This document shows, in pieces, positions 10,374 through 22,434 of a stretch of 64,000 bases of DNA. Source of the DNA: Beverwykella pulmonaria (taxonomy: Eukaryota > Ascomycota > Dothideomycetes > Pleosporales > Melanommataceae); contig BCHH01000002.1 of NCBI GenBank assembly GCA_001599595.1, positions 4,626,055-4,690,054 on the forward strand. Reading direction: 5' to 3'. The translations under genes and the position numbers were made by a program. Under the pieces are notes generated by a model, which saw only the letters and a program-made list of their open reading frames with translations, was not told the origin of the DNA and did not search any database. Within the stretch, counting starts at the first letter, position 1, and each line of letters opens with the position of its first letter.

Positions 10374-11705
10374 TTAGACTTCCTTCCATGATCCATTGAC
10401 CGGCCGTCTAGCAACACCTGACTGTTGTGGTCCCTGCGGCGCTGCCGGTTGGAAGGCCTGGTACGTCTGCTGTCCGGGATACGCAGCCTCGGAGGGTTCG
10501 TAAGTCTGCTGGCCGGGATACGCGGCTGATGGCTCGTATCTTGTTGATTCAGAAGGCTGATACTCGGAAGGGGAGTAGGCAGAAGACTGCGCATAGCCGG
10601 GTGTATGCGATCGAACGGGCGCATTTCCAGGCGTATTCGTTCGAACGGGTGCGTATCCGGGGGTATGCGATTGAGTGGAGGCGTAGTTGTTTTGTTGGGG
10701 AGCAGGGTTAGGGTCGTATTCGGAGGAAACATCCGGAGGGCCGTAGCCATAACCGTCTGAATTGGGAGGGGTGGGACTGCGGCCTTGTGGTGGTCGGTTG
10801 TATTGCTGGTTGTAACCTTGGCTCGGGGAATTGCGCCCGTATTGCTGATTCCTCGCATATCCTCCTGCTCCTCCCTGAACTGGCGATAAAGACTGCGCAG
10901 GAGAAACTCCCCGATATTGGTCCTGCTGCTGGCCGTATTGCGCACCGTATGGGCCCGGGCTGTTGTGAGGGCTACGCCGAGGAGGACCACCGGCCATCGC
11001 TTGATTTTGGTACCCTGGTGGGAATCCGTAGCTATCGCCCGTTGGCGATCGCTGCACCGGAGACCTTCGTGGCGATCTTCCGGCCGTCCCAACCGCTGTC
11101 GTTCCGGCAAGCGATGCACCCGTCACGCTTCCCTTTTGATCGAATCTATCCATCTCCAGATCTCCGTGCTGTTCGGGGATCACAACCTCCTCAACGCGCG
11201 TGCTTTTTGCTGTACTCCACTCTGGCATTGCTGGCAGAGAGTCCTCGTGAACGGGTTTACTCGGTGTCTCGAAGGTGGCGAACTGTGGTCTCTCGGGCTC
11301 GGGAGCCCTGTAGGTGGATATGGGACTGATTGTGGGGGCGGCGTGAGAGCGGTACTGCTCATTGGGCGGTCGCGTGTCGATGGGCGCTGCAGGGCCGCTC
11401 TGGTGGGCAGGAGGGTATGCGGGAGGATAGGAGGGAGTGGATTCGCTCTTCATACGCTTGTGGCCTCTGCCGCGCCCTGATCCACAGCAGCCGGCGCAGC
11501 ATTTGAAGCAACAGCACGCACATTCCGCTCCGCAGCAGATGCAGCGTGCGACGCACATGACCACGGAGAGGACGACGAGGGAGACGATAATGATGGCGAC
11601 AATGACGGGCCATTTGCAGTAGCTCTTGGCCATGCACTTGTCCCACGAAGACAGCGTGTCTTTCGCGTCCGTCAAGGCATTGCGCGGCGTGAGTAGGGAC
11701 GGCAT
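10374..11705 (-). CDS. fibroin-3-related fungal membrane protein
   Basis: I chose the ATG at 11705 because the product then begins MPSLLTPRNALTDAKDTLSSW, the conserved start of this fungal family; the frame is open further upstream but without family similarity. Residues about 25-55 form one hydrophobic segment (WPVIVAIIIVSLVVLSVVM) followed by a Cys-dense juxtamembrane stretch (CCGAECACCCFKCC), a likely palmitoylated region. The remaining 350 residues are disordered and rich in P, Q, Y, G and S, with repeats such as SHTPGYAP and YPGQQTYEPSE. The name reflects low-complexity similarity, not silk function. The cellular role is unknown; a plasma-membrane or cell-wall scaffold is an inference. 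Length is 443 aa. Confidence 0.8.
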   Translation of the reverse strand: MPSLLTPRNALTDAKDTLSSWDKCMAKSYCKWPVIVAIIIVSLVVLSVVMCVARCICCGAECACCCFKCCAGCCGSGRGRGHKRMKSESTPSYPPAYPPAHQSGPAAPIDTRPPNEQYRSHAAPTISPISTYRAPEPERPQFATFETPSKPVHEDSLPAMPEWSTAKSTRVEEVVIPEQHGDLEMDRFDQKGSVTGASLAGTTAVGTAGRSPRRSPVQRSPTGDSYGFPPGYQNQAMAGGPPRRSPHNSPGPYGAQYGQQQDQYRGVSPAQSLSPVQGGAGGYARNQQYGRNSPSQGYNQQYNRPPQGRSPTPPNSDGYGYGPPDVSSEYDPNPAPQQNNYASTQSHTPGYAPVRTNTPGNAPVRSHTPGYAQSSAYSPSEYQPSESTRYEPSAAYPGQQTYEPSEAAYPGQQTYQAFQPAAPQGPQQSGVARRPVNGSWKEV

Positions 11706-11919
11706 GTTGGAGAATCGGGGCGTAAGAGTAGCGACGGTGACGAGGACAAGAGGAGAGAATGTTGTGTTATGAGGCTGGCCGAGGGGCGATATTGCGAGGC
11801 TGTGTCGACGGATATTGTTAGTGATGGCTGGCCATTCGGCGGGAAAGTTAAACAGTCGGCTGGTGACAAAAAGGAGAGGTTGGCGGTGGTGCGATTGTAA
11901 TTGCGGACGCCACACCACA

Positions 11920-13144
11920 TGTCGCGGTGAAGGTACGAGGGCGCCAGAGGGAGAAACGAGCGACTAGAGGAGACGAGGAGCGGTCGGTCGTTCGAGATGA
12001 CGAAGAAGCGGGCAGCGGGAGATTAATCAAGGCCAAACCCAGATGCTCCTGCACCATTTCCGAACAAGCCTTAGCGCCATTGGTTACGACGGTTGTGGCT
12101 GAGCAACGGCGATCAATCGCAGAACTCAACACACCTCCCTCATGTCTCAACATCAACACCACGATCGCATCGCTATCCCATTCTGATCACGCATTGCCTT
12201 TTCCGCTTTCTCGTAGACGCCCACGGAATTGTCCGCCTTACAGCAATAACAACCTCGGGTGACCTCCAGGGACTCGGAAGTAAGAATAGAACTTGGAACC
12301 GTGGTCTCGCATTCGCACGAAAATGTGCCACCAGGTTTTACCTACAGGCTTCTGAAAACCTGGTGGTAGATCGGTTGGAAAGCCGAGCTCCACGACGCAT
12401 TCGCAGTTTCAACAGAGACCCGTCGTCTTGCTACAAAACTCGTCGCTAATCTCCACATTTCAACGACTTATTATTTTGGGACATGACGCAACTCGTTCCA
12501 TGGTCTCAGGAGCCATCGAGTCCAAGTCACGGGGCTAGCAACGCACCCATCTTGCCTCTAAGAGGGGATCGGCGACTCAGAGGACGCCAATTTTTTATTT
12601 AGTTTTACGTTCAGCCTATGCCACTACAACCTTTCAAGACATTGGCGATTCGATTGCATACCATCTCGATGCTAAGTGCGCAATCCTCTATGCTTATTAT
12701 CTATTTAGCTTAGAACATGCAACGTTTAGCTACGCTTTTGTGGCCTGGTATACCTTCTACTTCCTACCTCTTACCTTTAATTTTAGAGTGCTTAATAGGC
12801 CCTAGTGTAAATCCCCTGTCTGCTTGCAGAGGGTGTTATGGCTTAAATAGTAAGATGTAGAAGACTAGGTGTATCCTTGCCTGTAAGGAGACTGTAGACA
12901 GGAAATCGAAATGTAGGTAAAGGATGCATTGTAGACGAATTCTTGAGGAGAACTTAAGAGTTGGAAGGTAACTATATAGTGATTGGCACGTGAAGGCTGG
13001 CTAGGGATAGCTCGAAGGTGAAGGTTGCCCGTGATAGAGCCCCCCTCTTTCTCAAGGGTCGTCCCAATTCTCTGATACAGGATGCAAGGCCGGTTTTGGC
13101 CTGTACATGCAGTAAGGCTGGTACCGGGCCTGTACGGAGGCCGT
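11920..13144. other. intergenic, no supported gene
   Basis: Several short frames at 11920-12450 show no family signal and probably represent the 5' region of the fibroin-3-like gene. From 12470 to 13144 the sequence is A/T-richer and I see no gene. Confidence 0.5.
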
Positions 13145-13441
13145 ATGGCTGAGATGTCATGTGATTTAGCCTATCAATGTTCCCCCGCTATGGAAGCACA
13201 GGACGACTCTACGATAGATGAAATGAAGGCTCTTAACGCGTTAGATCAAAGGCTCAACTTCTAGGCTGTCTCTCAGCGCAAGCAGACACCAATTTACACC
13301 TATTTCAAGTCCGTGCGCGCATCGTCTGATGGCTTTGGGATAAATTAGATTGCTTTGTCAGCAACTCGATAGTCCGATAATTCATATATCCGATCAAAAT
13401 CGCATGCCAAAATTGTATCGTATAACCGGGAGTTGACTGTA
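13145..13441 (+). mobile_element. decayed 3' end of a pogo/Fot1-type DNA transposon
   Basis: One frame from 13145 to the TAG at 13346-13348 encodes a transposase tail with a single internal TAG at 13262-13264. The tail includes QTPIYTYF (13283-13306), a PCNA-interacting (PIP) box of the type known at the C-terminus of pogo-family transposases. It is followed by an A/T-rich terminus ending ACCGGGAGTTGACTG plus TA, like the inverted repeat and TA target site of this superfamily. The left end and catalytic domain are gone. Identification rests on these tail features, not on a DDE domain. Confidence 0.55.
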
Positions 13442-14089
13442 CTACTTTCCACGCGCTCGTGGATTAGGCTGAGAAAGGAATTGTGCCGGAGTCTTTGGAG
13501 GCCACAAGTGAGTCAGATGAAGCGGGAAACACCATCAACCGAGTGTTGTGCGCTTACCCAAAGACCACCAAATTTGTGGGGGTTAAGGGAAAAGAGAACG
13601 AATTTAAGAGCTGGACGTGTGTTTAGGGGGTGTGGCAGTGCTTATGATGTTAGGTGCAAGGCTAGCGGAATCAAAAGGATAATTCGGAATGGGGGGAGCC
13701 CAAGATGCTGTTAATGCGGCGAGACTGCTGGCAATAGGTTAAGAGAGTTCTCCTCCCCTTACAGGGCGCTGATGTAATTACCATAGATAGTTCTACACAA
13801 GTAGGTACATCCTTTTGAACTATCTCCAGAAGTCTCAACAAAGTGGACTCATAAAGTAGAAAACTTGTTGTCAATGTGAAGCCTAAACGAGGCGGATGCA
13901 CAAAGCTGAATCGTGGGGAAAGTGATCGAAAAGGCCGCTAAGACCTTTGCCACGTGCCACGATCGTCGAGTTTATGATTTGCTCCTGGGCGCTCACGTGT
14001 TCACCATGCGAAGCTACTACCAGCTGTTTTGGGAGAAAAGAAACGAGACGAGGCGCACGAGCTGAAAGCAGTCGAACAAACCACAACTC
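13442..14089. other. intergenic, nothing recognised
   Basis: Only short unsupported frames. The right part is probably the promoter and leader of the membrane-protein gene that starts at 14090. Confidence 0.5.
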
Positions 14090-16056
14090 ATGTTCTATTG
14101 CACAGCCTCAACCCCGTTATTTCCTTACTATATAAACCTCGTTCAAGCGACCTCGTTGGCTAAATTGTGCGCACAACCTTTTCCCCTCAGCATGAGACTT
14201 TTTGGAGACCGACCCGGAGACCAAAATCTGATATGGAGAGCAGAGCCTAACTACAGAGGCAGCTTTGGAATTCTCTCAGCTTGCGTGACCACGATGGTGC
14301 TCTGCATTTGGACGGCAATTCATCTCAATATTCCGAAAAGGGGTGCAAAAGTTAAGACATATGTCGCCAAGGCTGGATGGCTCATCATGGGCATTTTCGC
14401 GCCCGAGATTGTGAGTGAGGCTTTAGTCGTGGCTTTGCACACCGTGTATTGATACCTAGACAGATTGTGTGGTCAGCGTTCCAGCAAAGACGGGATGCTA
14501 GTAATCTGACAAGACGAGTGCGCCAGATTCTTAGGCAGCCAGCGCCGCTTCCCTTTATACGTCGATCATTGAAAACGTTGAAAACCTTCTTCAGGGTTAG
14601 TACAACTTGATACAATTCGTTCTTCGAGGATAAGGATGACCTTGGTGTTGAGTGTCACTTCGTCCGATAGCGCTGACACCTCATAGCGAAGCAATATCAA
14701 AGAAGGTGCTGAAAACGCACAAGAAGTTTTCATGTGGACGAATACACAAAGCTTCTACGTCCTAATGGGTGGCTTCGTCGTCAAAACTCCATTCGGTAGC
14801 ACCGAATATAATTGCATTAAGCCCGATGGAATCGAATACCTTCTTCGCGATCAAGGAAGCGAGGATCAAGTGCTCATAACCAAGGACCAGATTGCGGACA
14901 AAAGTAAATCAAACAACATGGCCAAGATCATAGTGTGCCTCCAGGTCATATGGTTTTGTTCACAGTGTATCGTACGATTGACGCTCGGATTGCCGATCTG
15001 CTTGTTAGAGCTCAACACCTTTGCCCACGCCATTTGTGCTCTATTCATTTATGTTCTCTGGTGGGATAAGCCATTCGATGTTGAGCAACCGACGTATCTT
15101 GCGGCACGAGGAGGCCTATTACCCGTGCAAGCATACTCGTATATGACTTCTTCCGAGGGTCGCACACGCTGGATAGGTAGACGTCTTCCTAAAAGCATTC
15201 CTAAAAACAGATCTCCCACAGGTTCACCCAGTAAACTTTTGAGAGTTGACTTCCAAATCAACCGATCATCGAACCCCGGAAACAATCAGATCCGACAGGA
15301 ACAGTAAGTGTTTCTAATAGATTACTACCCAGTTACAAGCCGATTCTGATATTACTTAGGGGAGTGCTAGTCCTAGAAAATGGACGGCGCGTCGAATTCC
15401 ACATTCAATTCTACAATCGAGGTGAGGAGAAAGTGGTTACATCTACACCACGTACCTGCACCCTTCACGGCTGGACTTTCACGATTGGAGCAAGCGACTC
15501 CTTCATCGAATTTACTGAAGAAGACATCAACATTCTGCGAGAAGCACATAGAGCAATTAACGAGGAAGACACTGAGACGCTCAGTAAGGCTTTCGATACC
15601 AATGTCGCCTCCAACTGGCCGGGATGGAACTCTGAGAATCCCGGAGGAATTCTCTGCGCTCCAATCAAGCATGGCTCAACGTCCATGTTGGTCGGATTTG
15701 CTGTCGCTGGCTTCGTTTACGGACTCGTTCATCTATTAGCCTGGAATGCACCATTTCATACCACTACGGAGCAGCTTTTGTGGCGTGTCTCGGGATGTAT
15801 ACTTGCTGGGTCCGGCCTAGTGATACCTCTCGTTGAGGGCGCGAGCTCGATGGTAGAAGGATTCGGGGAAGGGTGGAGTGGGCTTGGACTTTTCTTTTTT
15901 ATTCTTATTGCTTCACCGACCATCTTGAGCATCGCGGTGTTGTATGTCGTTGCAAGGGTCTACCTGATCGTGGAATGCTTCATCAGCCTCACACATTTGC
16001 CAGATGATGCATTCAAAATTCCAATATGGTCGCAATATGTGCTTCATCTTACATAG
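14090..16056 (+). CDS. fungal multi-pass membrane protein of unknown function
   Basis: Four exons are proposed: 14090-14410, 14464-14595, 14687-15303 and 15360-16056, all with GT-AG junctions and correct phase. The first splice (donor GTGAGT) joins GIFAPEI to IVWSAFQQRRDASNL, and the third joins a QEQ-coding end to GVLVLENGRR. The product matches a common uncharacterised filamentous-fungal family: an early PNYRGSFGILSACVTTMVLCIW membrane-entry region, FYVLMGGFVV, KSNNMAKIIVCLQVIWFC, LPICLLELNTFAHAICAL and WWDKPFDV, then three more C-terminal hydrophobic segments. About seven to eight membrane spans are visible. The start could instead be the ATG at 14192. No enzymatic motif is seen. Confidence 0.75.
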
Positions 16057-16387
16057 TAATGCATGTTAACAATTGATTCCTAAATTTCAAGTGTCTAAGA
16101 CACGTATGCCATTAACAGCCCTATTTTAAAGTGGATTTTTATCACTAACTTTTTGATCATAAGATACAAGCGTATTTTACAGGAGTAGGACAATTCTTCT
16201 GACCTGCTGCTAGATGTCTCACAAGAGCCTTAAAGAATCTAATTTTCTAACGATGTAGTACGCCACGCATAGATAATGGACGAGATCTTAGCTCTCTACA
16301 CCGCACTCGTATCTGTCACCCACACGACACAATTCCCACCCATCATCCCACCCTACTTCCGATTCGATGTATTGGTATTATACTTGT

Positions 16388-16517
16388 TGTAAGCTGGAGT
16401 GTGGAGGAAAGGTGTCAAGATGTGTATTGTATGTGAAGTATGTACAGCTGATATATATATGACGGACTGATTAGTCAGTGGCATATCCACGTGACATTAT
16501 GGTGTCCTCCGCTTACA
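16388..16517 (+). mobile_element. 130-bp solo LTR (TGTAAGC family), perfect 5-bp duplication
   Basis: The ends are TGTAAGC and GCTTACA, flanked by CTTGT at 16383-16387 and 16518-16522. It has an internal TATATATA and a CACGTG. It is about 95% identical to the reverse complement of the element at 38190-38320. With no coding capacity it reads as a very short solo LTR, or a terminal-repeat miniature derived from one. Confidence 0.8.
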
Positions 16518-17360
16518 CTTGTTAATAATATTCCCAAACTCTGACTCGTAAGTGTCTACATCGAACTTCCGCTCGCGCCTATCTTTCGACTGAAGGCTGA
16601 CAATATCTGCAATAGGGAGGACCTCAACCCACTCATCTCTAAATGGAAATGGAAACGTATCACATCAGGAAAGTAGATAGATGATATATTTACCTTTAGG
16701 ATTTTCGTAGAACAAATCCACGGGCGTAATGAACTGGCATCATATTGCGACTTGCCCGGTGTTGTCTCGGCATCATTTTTGTTCATAAAGGGCGTGAATC
16801 ACGCTCCCACTCTAATTCTGTCGACTCACTTGTCACCTGTTCCCCCATCATTCACTCTCTTCAAGTCGTTGGATAAGAATTCGAAAATTTGGCAGGCGAT
16901 TGGAAATGGTGCGCAGGTCAAGGCCAGCTGCGCTGAGGTTCGAACTTGGCATGATTAGTCAACTGTGCACTTGGGCAACGACGACCATAGTGTGTGATTG
17001 CTTACGACGAGGGAAGGCGAAAACTTCAACAGCAAGGCAGAGAGTTGACACCAAAAACATGGAAACTACACTAACCAATGAGAAGATGCTCTCCGTGGAT
17101 AACTTAGCATACCCTTACGTTAGGACTACTCGAATCAAAGGACCGCCATGTTGACCTAATCGAATTGAGATATGAAGGAACTCTCAACTAGAAGCTCACG
17201 CAGGTGATCGTGAAACGAGAATCAAGTACCTACCATAGAACCGACACGGGTAGAAAGTGAAGCTATGAATACAAGCACGTCACATTCTTATATACAAATC
17301 CCTGACATGTAGCACAATGGCTACATTTAGCGACCAGTGTAGGCTTTTTCATAACCATGC

Positions 17361-17480
17361 TACTGCATAATCTGGCAGAAGTGAACTTTGCTAGGCTCAA
17401 TAAGGCAGTTTGGCCCTCCAGTAAGATGGCTGCTGGTGGGGCTGTTTATTCAGAGGCTGAATGCCTTGGCATCAAAAACG
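17361..17480 (+). repeat. dispersed 120-bp repeat, copy A
   Basis: It begins TACTGCATAATCTGGCAGAA and ends GGCATCAAAAACG. It is about 90% identical over its full length to the copy at 29457-29575 and matches the inverted partial copy at 18930-19015. All frames are short; the element class is unknown. Confidence 0.75.
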
Positions 17481-18929
17481 GTTGGGCCCTTGCGACCCCT
17501 CAGCTGGGGCCGTAAATTCATCCGCTTCTCTTCCATCACCGTATGCCATGCCTCGGATTCGTTTTAAATCGGACATTGCTATCTGGGCTGATGGCTCACC
17601 TGCTGCAGCTCCTGTTCCTTTTTGAGACCCACCCGTTGCACCTGCTCTGCCATTGACTACTACGCTCCAGAACGTATCCCCCAATAAGCGCCGCTTCAGT
17701 ACAACACACGATGCTGCAGCTGCTAAAAGGCAGTGTCCTGGTCCTTATCTTAATAAGAGCTTTAGGGCAGCTTAGAAGCTGCATAAGCTGCCACTATCAA
17801 AGCGTCCTCGTCTCTACTCCTATATCAGGGAAGAGAAGCTTAATGTGGTGGAGTAAAGGTGTGATATAGAAAATCAGGATAGTAGAGGGCGATTCGCAGC
17901 CATGCGATCTCCGAAGCAGCAATGAACTGGGGGAGGAAGAATTAAAAGGTCTTGAATGACGTTCACAAAGAAGAGGAGGCTTGGCAGCAGACTGTTGCAA
18001 TTTCGTTATATCTAGCTACCAAAGGAACGAAAGAGACGTGTGATGAAAGATAGAAGAATTTTTCGTGATCTCGTTTGAGTGAGGGTCGTGTTCGTTCGGT
18101 GGTCGGTGATTCATCAATGGGCGAGGTGTTCGGATGCCCATATATGTGTCGCGTTAAGTGATGTCGAAGCAAGTAGCTGACAGAGAAACCAAGACCCTTT
18201 CCCTGCACCATGCATCCAAGCCTTCAACCAATGCCTAAGGTGGATTCGGGTAAAGTAGCTCTTCGCTACGGCGCACTAGGGCTGCTTATTTTTAACTAGC
18301 AACTCTCCTACTGTCCTAGTGACGACCCCGTCACATGACCTCGCTTATTCCGTGTATATAACCATGCTGCCGGGTTACCTCATCTCGGCGCCTAGTTATC
18401 TTGCAATACAACTTGCTTTCAGCTCTATGCTCAAATAGCTGCCCGTTACAGTCCCTGTCCCTGATAGAACTCCTGCTCCATGCAGAAATAAGGATTCTAC
18501 CTTCTCCACCCTCTTTCTATACAACCTACCCTTACTAGATGGGTACGGCATTATCCTTACCTCTACAGTCTTCCCAGCATCAAGTTGTGCCTCTACATCA
18601 GCCCAGCCACCCGCTCGAATCCAGCCAAAGTGTGGTCCTGATATCTCTCCATCTAAGCTTGTAAGAGACAGCCCTGCGCGTATTCCGTATAGGGCAAGGG
18701 CACCGGGGTTAGATAGTTGGCGACAGACAATTTAATAGAGCTTGAATGCTTCAAAGCACTGACTGTTCGGGGAATCCTGAGTGGCGACTGCAGTATATCA
18801 GTGGCCAGTATATCAGTGGCGACGGTAATAAACAACCCCAAGAACTTACAGACAAGCTCACAATCCCCTGTAGTGGTCACACGTAGTGTAGATGGATTGA
18901 CGTTGATTCCCTGCGATTACAAAGCATTA

Positions 18930-19015
18930 AACGGTCCCACCAGCAGCCATCTTACTGGAGAACCCACCTGCCTGATTGAGCCTGGCAAAGTTCGCTTCTG
19001 CCAGATTATGCGGTA
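18930..19015 (-). repeat. dispersed 120-bp repeat, copy B (inverted, truncated)
   Basis: Read on the minus strand it starts TACCGCATAATCTGGCAGAA and follows copies A and C to about base 86 (GATGGCTGCTGGTGGG), then diverges. The right part of the family is missing. Confidence 0.7.
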
Positions 19016-19399
19016 TGTTGAGTCGACCGGCAATGGACTTCAATGTGGCTATTTTATGTTTGATCGACCGGAACCCTATGGAAAGGGGCCTACTGGTGGC
19101 AACCGGCATACATATTGTTATATTTATGCTGTGTTGACTTGACCGGCAAAGATTTTTATCTTCGCATTTCGGGATGTAACCACCGCGTACGTCACAAGCG
19201 AGAATTGTTGGTTGGTCTTGGTTGATTTTGGTTGATTTTGTTTTGCCAGCTTGTCCGTTACACGACTTTGATGGGCCAATCAAGATGTGTGATCTAAACC
19301 GTTTACAGAACCGGCAGCACGCGCGAGGGACCGGTCACGATTATTATGTCCTCAGTGAACATTCATTCCGTCCTAACATTTAAAGCATAAGTAGTAGTC

Positions 19400-21384
19400 A
19401 TGAGCGTATCTTCTCTAAATTCTTTGCCCAACATGGGAGAATTTGAAGAGCAGCTCTGGTACGATGATGATTCAACGCCCCTACATTATGATGTAAGTTT
19501 ACTTTCGATTTTCTACCTAGCGTAGGCAACCCGTTCGCGGTTCGCAACTATGCGGAGAAGGCAAACATAACAGGCAGCCTTCCGTGCACAAAGGGCCGCC
19601 CCTGCTGCACAACAGACTGGAACTCATCTCCATACTGCCCGGAGTCGCTCTGCTTCCGTTCGCTTCGCGTCTGTATCGAGTATCGCTGTATTGGGCGGAA
19701 CTAATATCGATTTCTACAGGAATTAGGCGCCTTTCAGACATCTCACGTCTTCGTAGTCACACCTGCTACTGACAACCCCCTACGACCTAATAACGGAACC
19801 GCAATCAGTAACGACACTGATATTTTCGAGTTCTTCGACCTCGAGAATGCCGCCCTAGACCCAGAGAGCGCACAGCCTCCATTACCCGAACCACAGTTGA
19901 CGAACGCAACCACTCCTGCGACCTTGGATGACATCGTCACAAATGTACCTCATAATACCGTGTTCGATGTCTCTGGAGGTGACGAAGAACCTGATCTTCC
20001 CATATCGGTGACGCCTGCACCGCCTCCGAGACTTCACTGGCCTTTTGAGCATGTAGTGAGTAGGATTCAAATCCACGGTTAACTTACACTTTGGCATAAA
20101 CTAACGCAGCCGTCAGGTTCTACACACCAAACCCTATCCAGATGGAATTTTCGTCACAATGCCGAACAGCTGGCGTGCTCAACAACCACCAAACAACAAG
20201 AAAAGAGCAGCCGAGGGAGGCATCCCAGGAGTCTCATGGTTCAACTCGGGGATCGTATCGCATCCGAGCAACAAGCGGAGAAGGCCGACTGCTGAACAGC
20301 AGGATGGCTCCAGAAGAGTGCGCGCGAAAGGCGCATGTCTTCGGTGCTACGTTCAAAGGCTGAAGGCATGCATGAAGAGTCCTAGTTTACGATTTGTAGC
20401 TGACGTCGTGTCGAGATAGTGCTCAGAAGGTCGACCGTGTGATTTGTGTCAAGCATTGTTCAACAAGGCCTATGGATCTAAGACTCTGCAGTGGACGGTT
20501 TGCATCAGCTCAAATTTGCTGGATATGAACATCTTCGCTCTTGGTATGTTTGATGTCTTGTACCCTGATAGCCAACACTAATTAGATTAGGGGTATCACT
20601 CTTTGATATTTCCCACACGCCTACTACAAATGGGGGAGAGTCTCTGCAAAAGTTGGACGTGCGCTATGCAGAGTCTCTGTACACACTCATCAGATATTCT
20701 TCTGGCATCACACACCATTTCGACTCTCTTTACACTGAGGTCCTGCGGTATACCTACGGCCAGCGCGCACCTGAAGTTCATCCATTCATACTCAAAGAGC
20801 GGAATCCTCTTTACCTGCTCATTCAGCTCAATGTTATATTGCTCGGAAGCCCCATTATAGGACACAAGTTGATTGGATACGTTCGTTATCTCCAAAAACT
20901 TCGAGCCATTTGTGCAATTCTCGCCTTTGAATGTCTCAGGAAAGCCCTCGACCGGACGGCCTTGGCAGCTTCGGATGTAAAGAGGCAAACAGCTCTGATG
21001 GTGCAAATCGCCCTCCTCTTGGACCAGGTAGTAGAGATGAAAGGGACGCTTCCGGGTGCCGTGGTGTGCTTTGCCCAAGACAAGATGTTTGCAGAGATGC
21101 AGGAACATCTCTTGCAATACACCTTGTACTACCTCCAGAAGCTCATTTCTAGATTGTTTGGAAAGCGTTGTAAACTCCTCACTTATCTTCCGAAGAGCGT
21201 TTGCAGAGATCCCTTGGGTGAAGCCTTCTGGGGCATGTTGTCCGATTTGGTACCTTCTATGCCTCTTCGGAAGCCTCGAATACTCCGAAGATACGCGGAT
21301 ATGAGCTGGAACACATACGATGCTGAGGTGGGACGAATTTATCACGAGATATATTCCTCCCGATTTCCTGTTGCTTGTAACTGA
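19400..21384 (+). CDS. Zn2Cys6-like zinc-cluster regulator with a probable GC-AG intron
   Basis: Proposed exons are 19400-19492, 19720-20052, 20117-20365, 20420-20543 and 20591-21384. Splicing 20366-20419 (AAG|GCATGC...GATAG|TGC) as a GC-AG intron joins GACLRCYVQRLK to CSEGRPCDLC and gives the cysteine spacing C-x2-C-x6-C-x5-C-x2-C, with a sixth Cys after 17 residues; without it the frame stops. The first exons are acidic and proline-rich (activation-like), a basic stretch (KRRRPTAEQQ) precedes the cluster, and a helical 265-residue C-terminal region follows. The product is probably a DNA-binding transcription factor; targets are unknown. The long 227-bp first intron is typical in boundaries but unusual in length here. 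A 342-aa open frame lies antisense to the last exon and is judged a shadow. Confidence 0.7.
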
Positions 21385-22434
21385 ATTCACGAGTTGTCTG
21401 GGTTTTGCACTCGCTGGGTATCGGTGGATCACGAAGTCGAGTATAATTCCGCTTTCACTTTCTATTGGGTCGGCAGGGGATTGTAATGAAGGTCGGGGAA
21501 AACTAATGGGTGTATATGGTTGTTTCTTGGGAGCGGCGCTGCGGTTACTTTCGTTGGATTTTCTCGCCATTATGTGTAAAACTTCAAATATTTCGATAAT
21601 ATATGCCTTTCCAAGACCCATCAACTCATTTGCTGGGGGAATCGAATGAATACTATGTTCTACACATATTTCACTCAGGCTGTAAGATTCACAGAGGTAA
21701 TGAAGGAGTGAGTAACATCCCCTTGGTTCAAAGGACGCTCTTCAATTCTGACTTGCAGTCGTCGCAATGTGGCATAGACTTTGGATTTCTAAAGGTCCGA
21801 GAACGCGGCATTAACAAGTAAGTCGACACAAGTCTTTAATTCAATTGCTATGCATGTGTAAGTGTAGAGGGAAATCAGCTAACCTTCAAATATATAGTAC
21901 TGGTTGTTAGCTCCATTTACAAAGTGGAGGTCATGATGTTTCATGCAATAGATTATAATTCGGGATCTGAGAACAGTAGTTCAGGCTCCCCTATATTAAA
22001 ATCTCCGCAGAGATTCACTTCCCGTACATCTCATCCTTTTTCCTCCCCACCTTCGATCATAATTTAACGTTAACGCCGCCCTGTTAGTGATTCGAACTCT
22101 TCTATCACTCTGTACAGATTATTTAGGAGCTTCAGGAAGAAGTCAGGAGCGTCCACGGGCCAAGTTTTATTCAATTATTATCATCTTCTGTTTATACTGG
22201 AGATGCGAGTCTCCAACCAGCAGTTCACCCACAAAACTCCTTGGATATAACACTCTCCGACAAGATGGTAAGCACCTCGCTTATTCTCCCGACTGATAAA
22301 GGGAACACTCAAGCCGGGGACAATACAACAAATATCCCCCGGTTAAGCCATCATATGCACCAGCCCTAAGCGCCCACTGTTGGTGTAGCATAGTCGCTGA
22401 TGCGAAATATATCTCATTTCAAACAAGATCTTGT
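21385..22434. other. intergenic, nothing recognised
   Basis: No gene or element boundary could be supported. Confidence 0.5.

Larger units (their letters stand above)
16523..19399. other. repeat-rich intergenic region
   Basis: Apart from the two repeat copies annotated separately there is no supported gene. Near 17640-17860 a broken plus-strand frame (KRRFSTTHDAAAAKRQCP, then a stop) looks like the remnant of an element protein. Near 18313-18420 there is a TATATAA box in a promoter-like context without element ends I can prove. Confidence 0.45.

Noticed and set aside
10310..11119. 269-codon frame overlapping the fibroin-3-like gene
   Set aside because: Same strand, other frame, with composition (PS, RIP and RTRP strings) typical of a shifted reading of low-complexity sequence.
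11927..12449. Plus-strand frames of 111 and 118 codons
   Set aside because: They overlap each other, show no domain, and lie in the likely leader region of the minus-strand gene.
18313..18453. TGTCCTAG...CGTTACA as a possible LTR
   Set aside because: The ends are not inverted beyond two bases and the flanking 5-mers differ; only a TATATAA box supports it.
20596..21624. 342-codon open frame antisense to the last exon of the zinc-cluster gene
   Set aside because: It covers the opposite strand of a well-supported coding exon, has no family features and reads like a complement of helical coding sequence.
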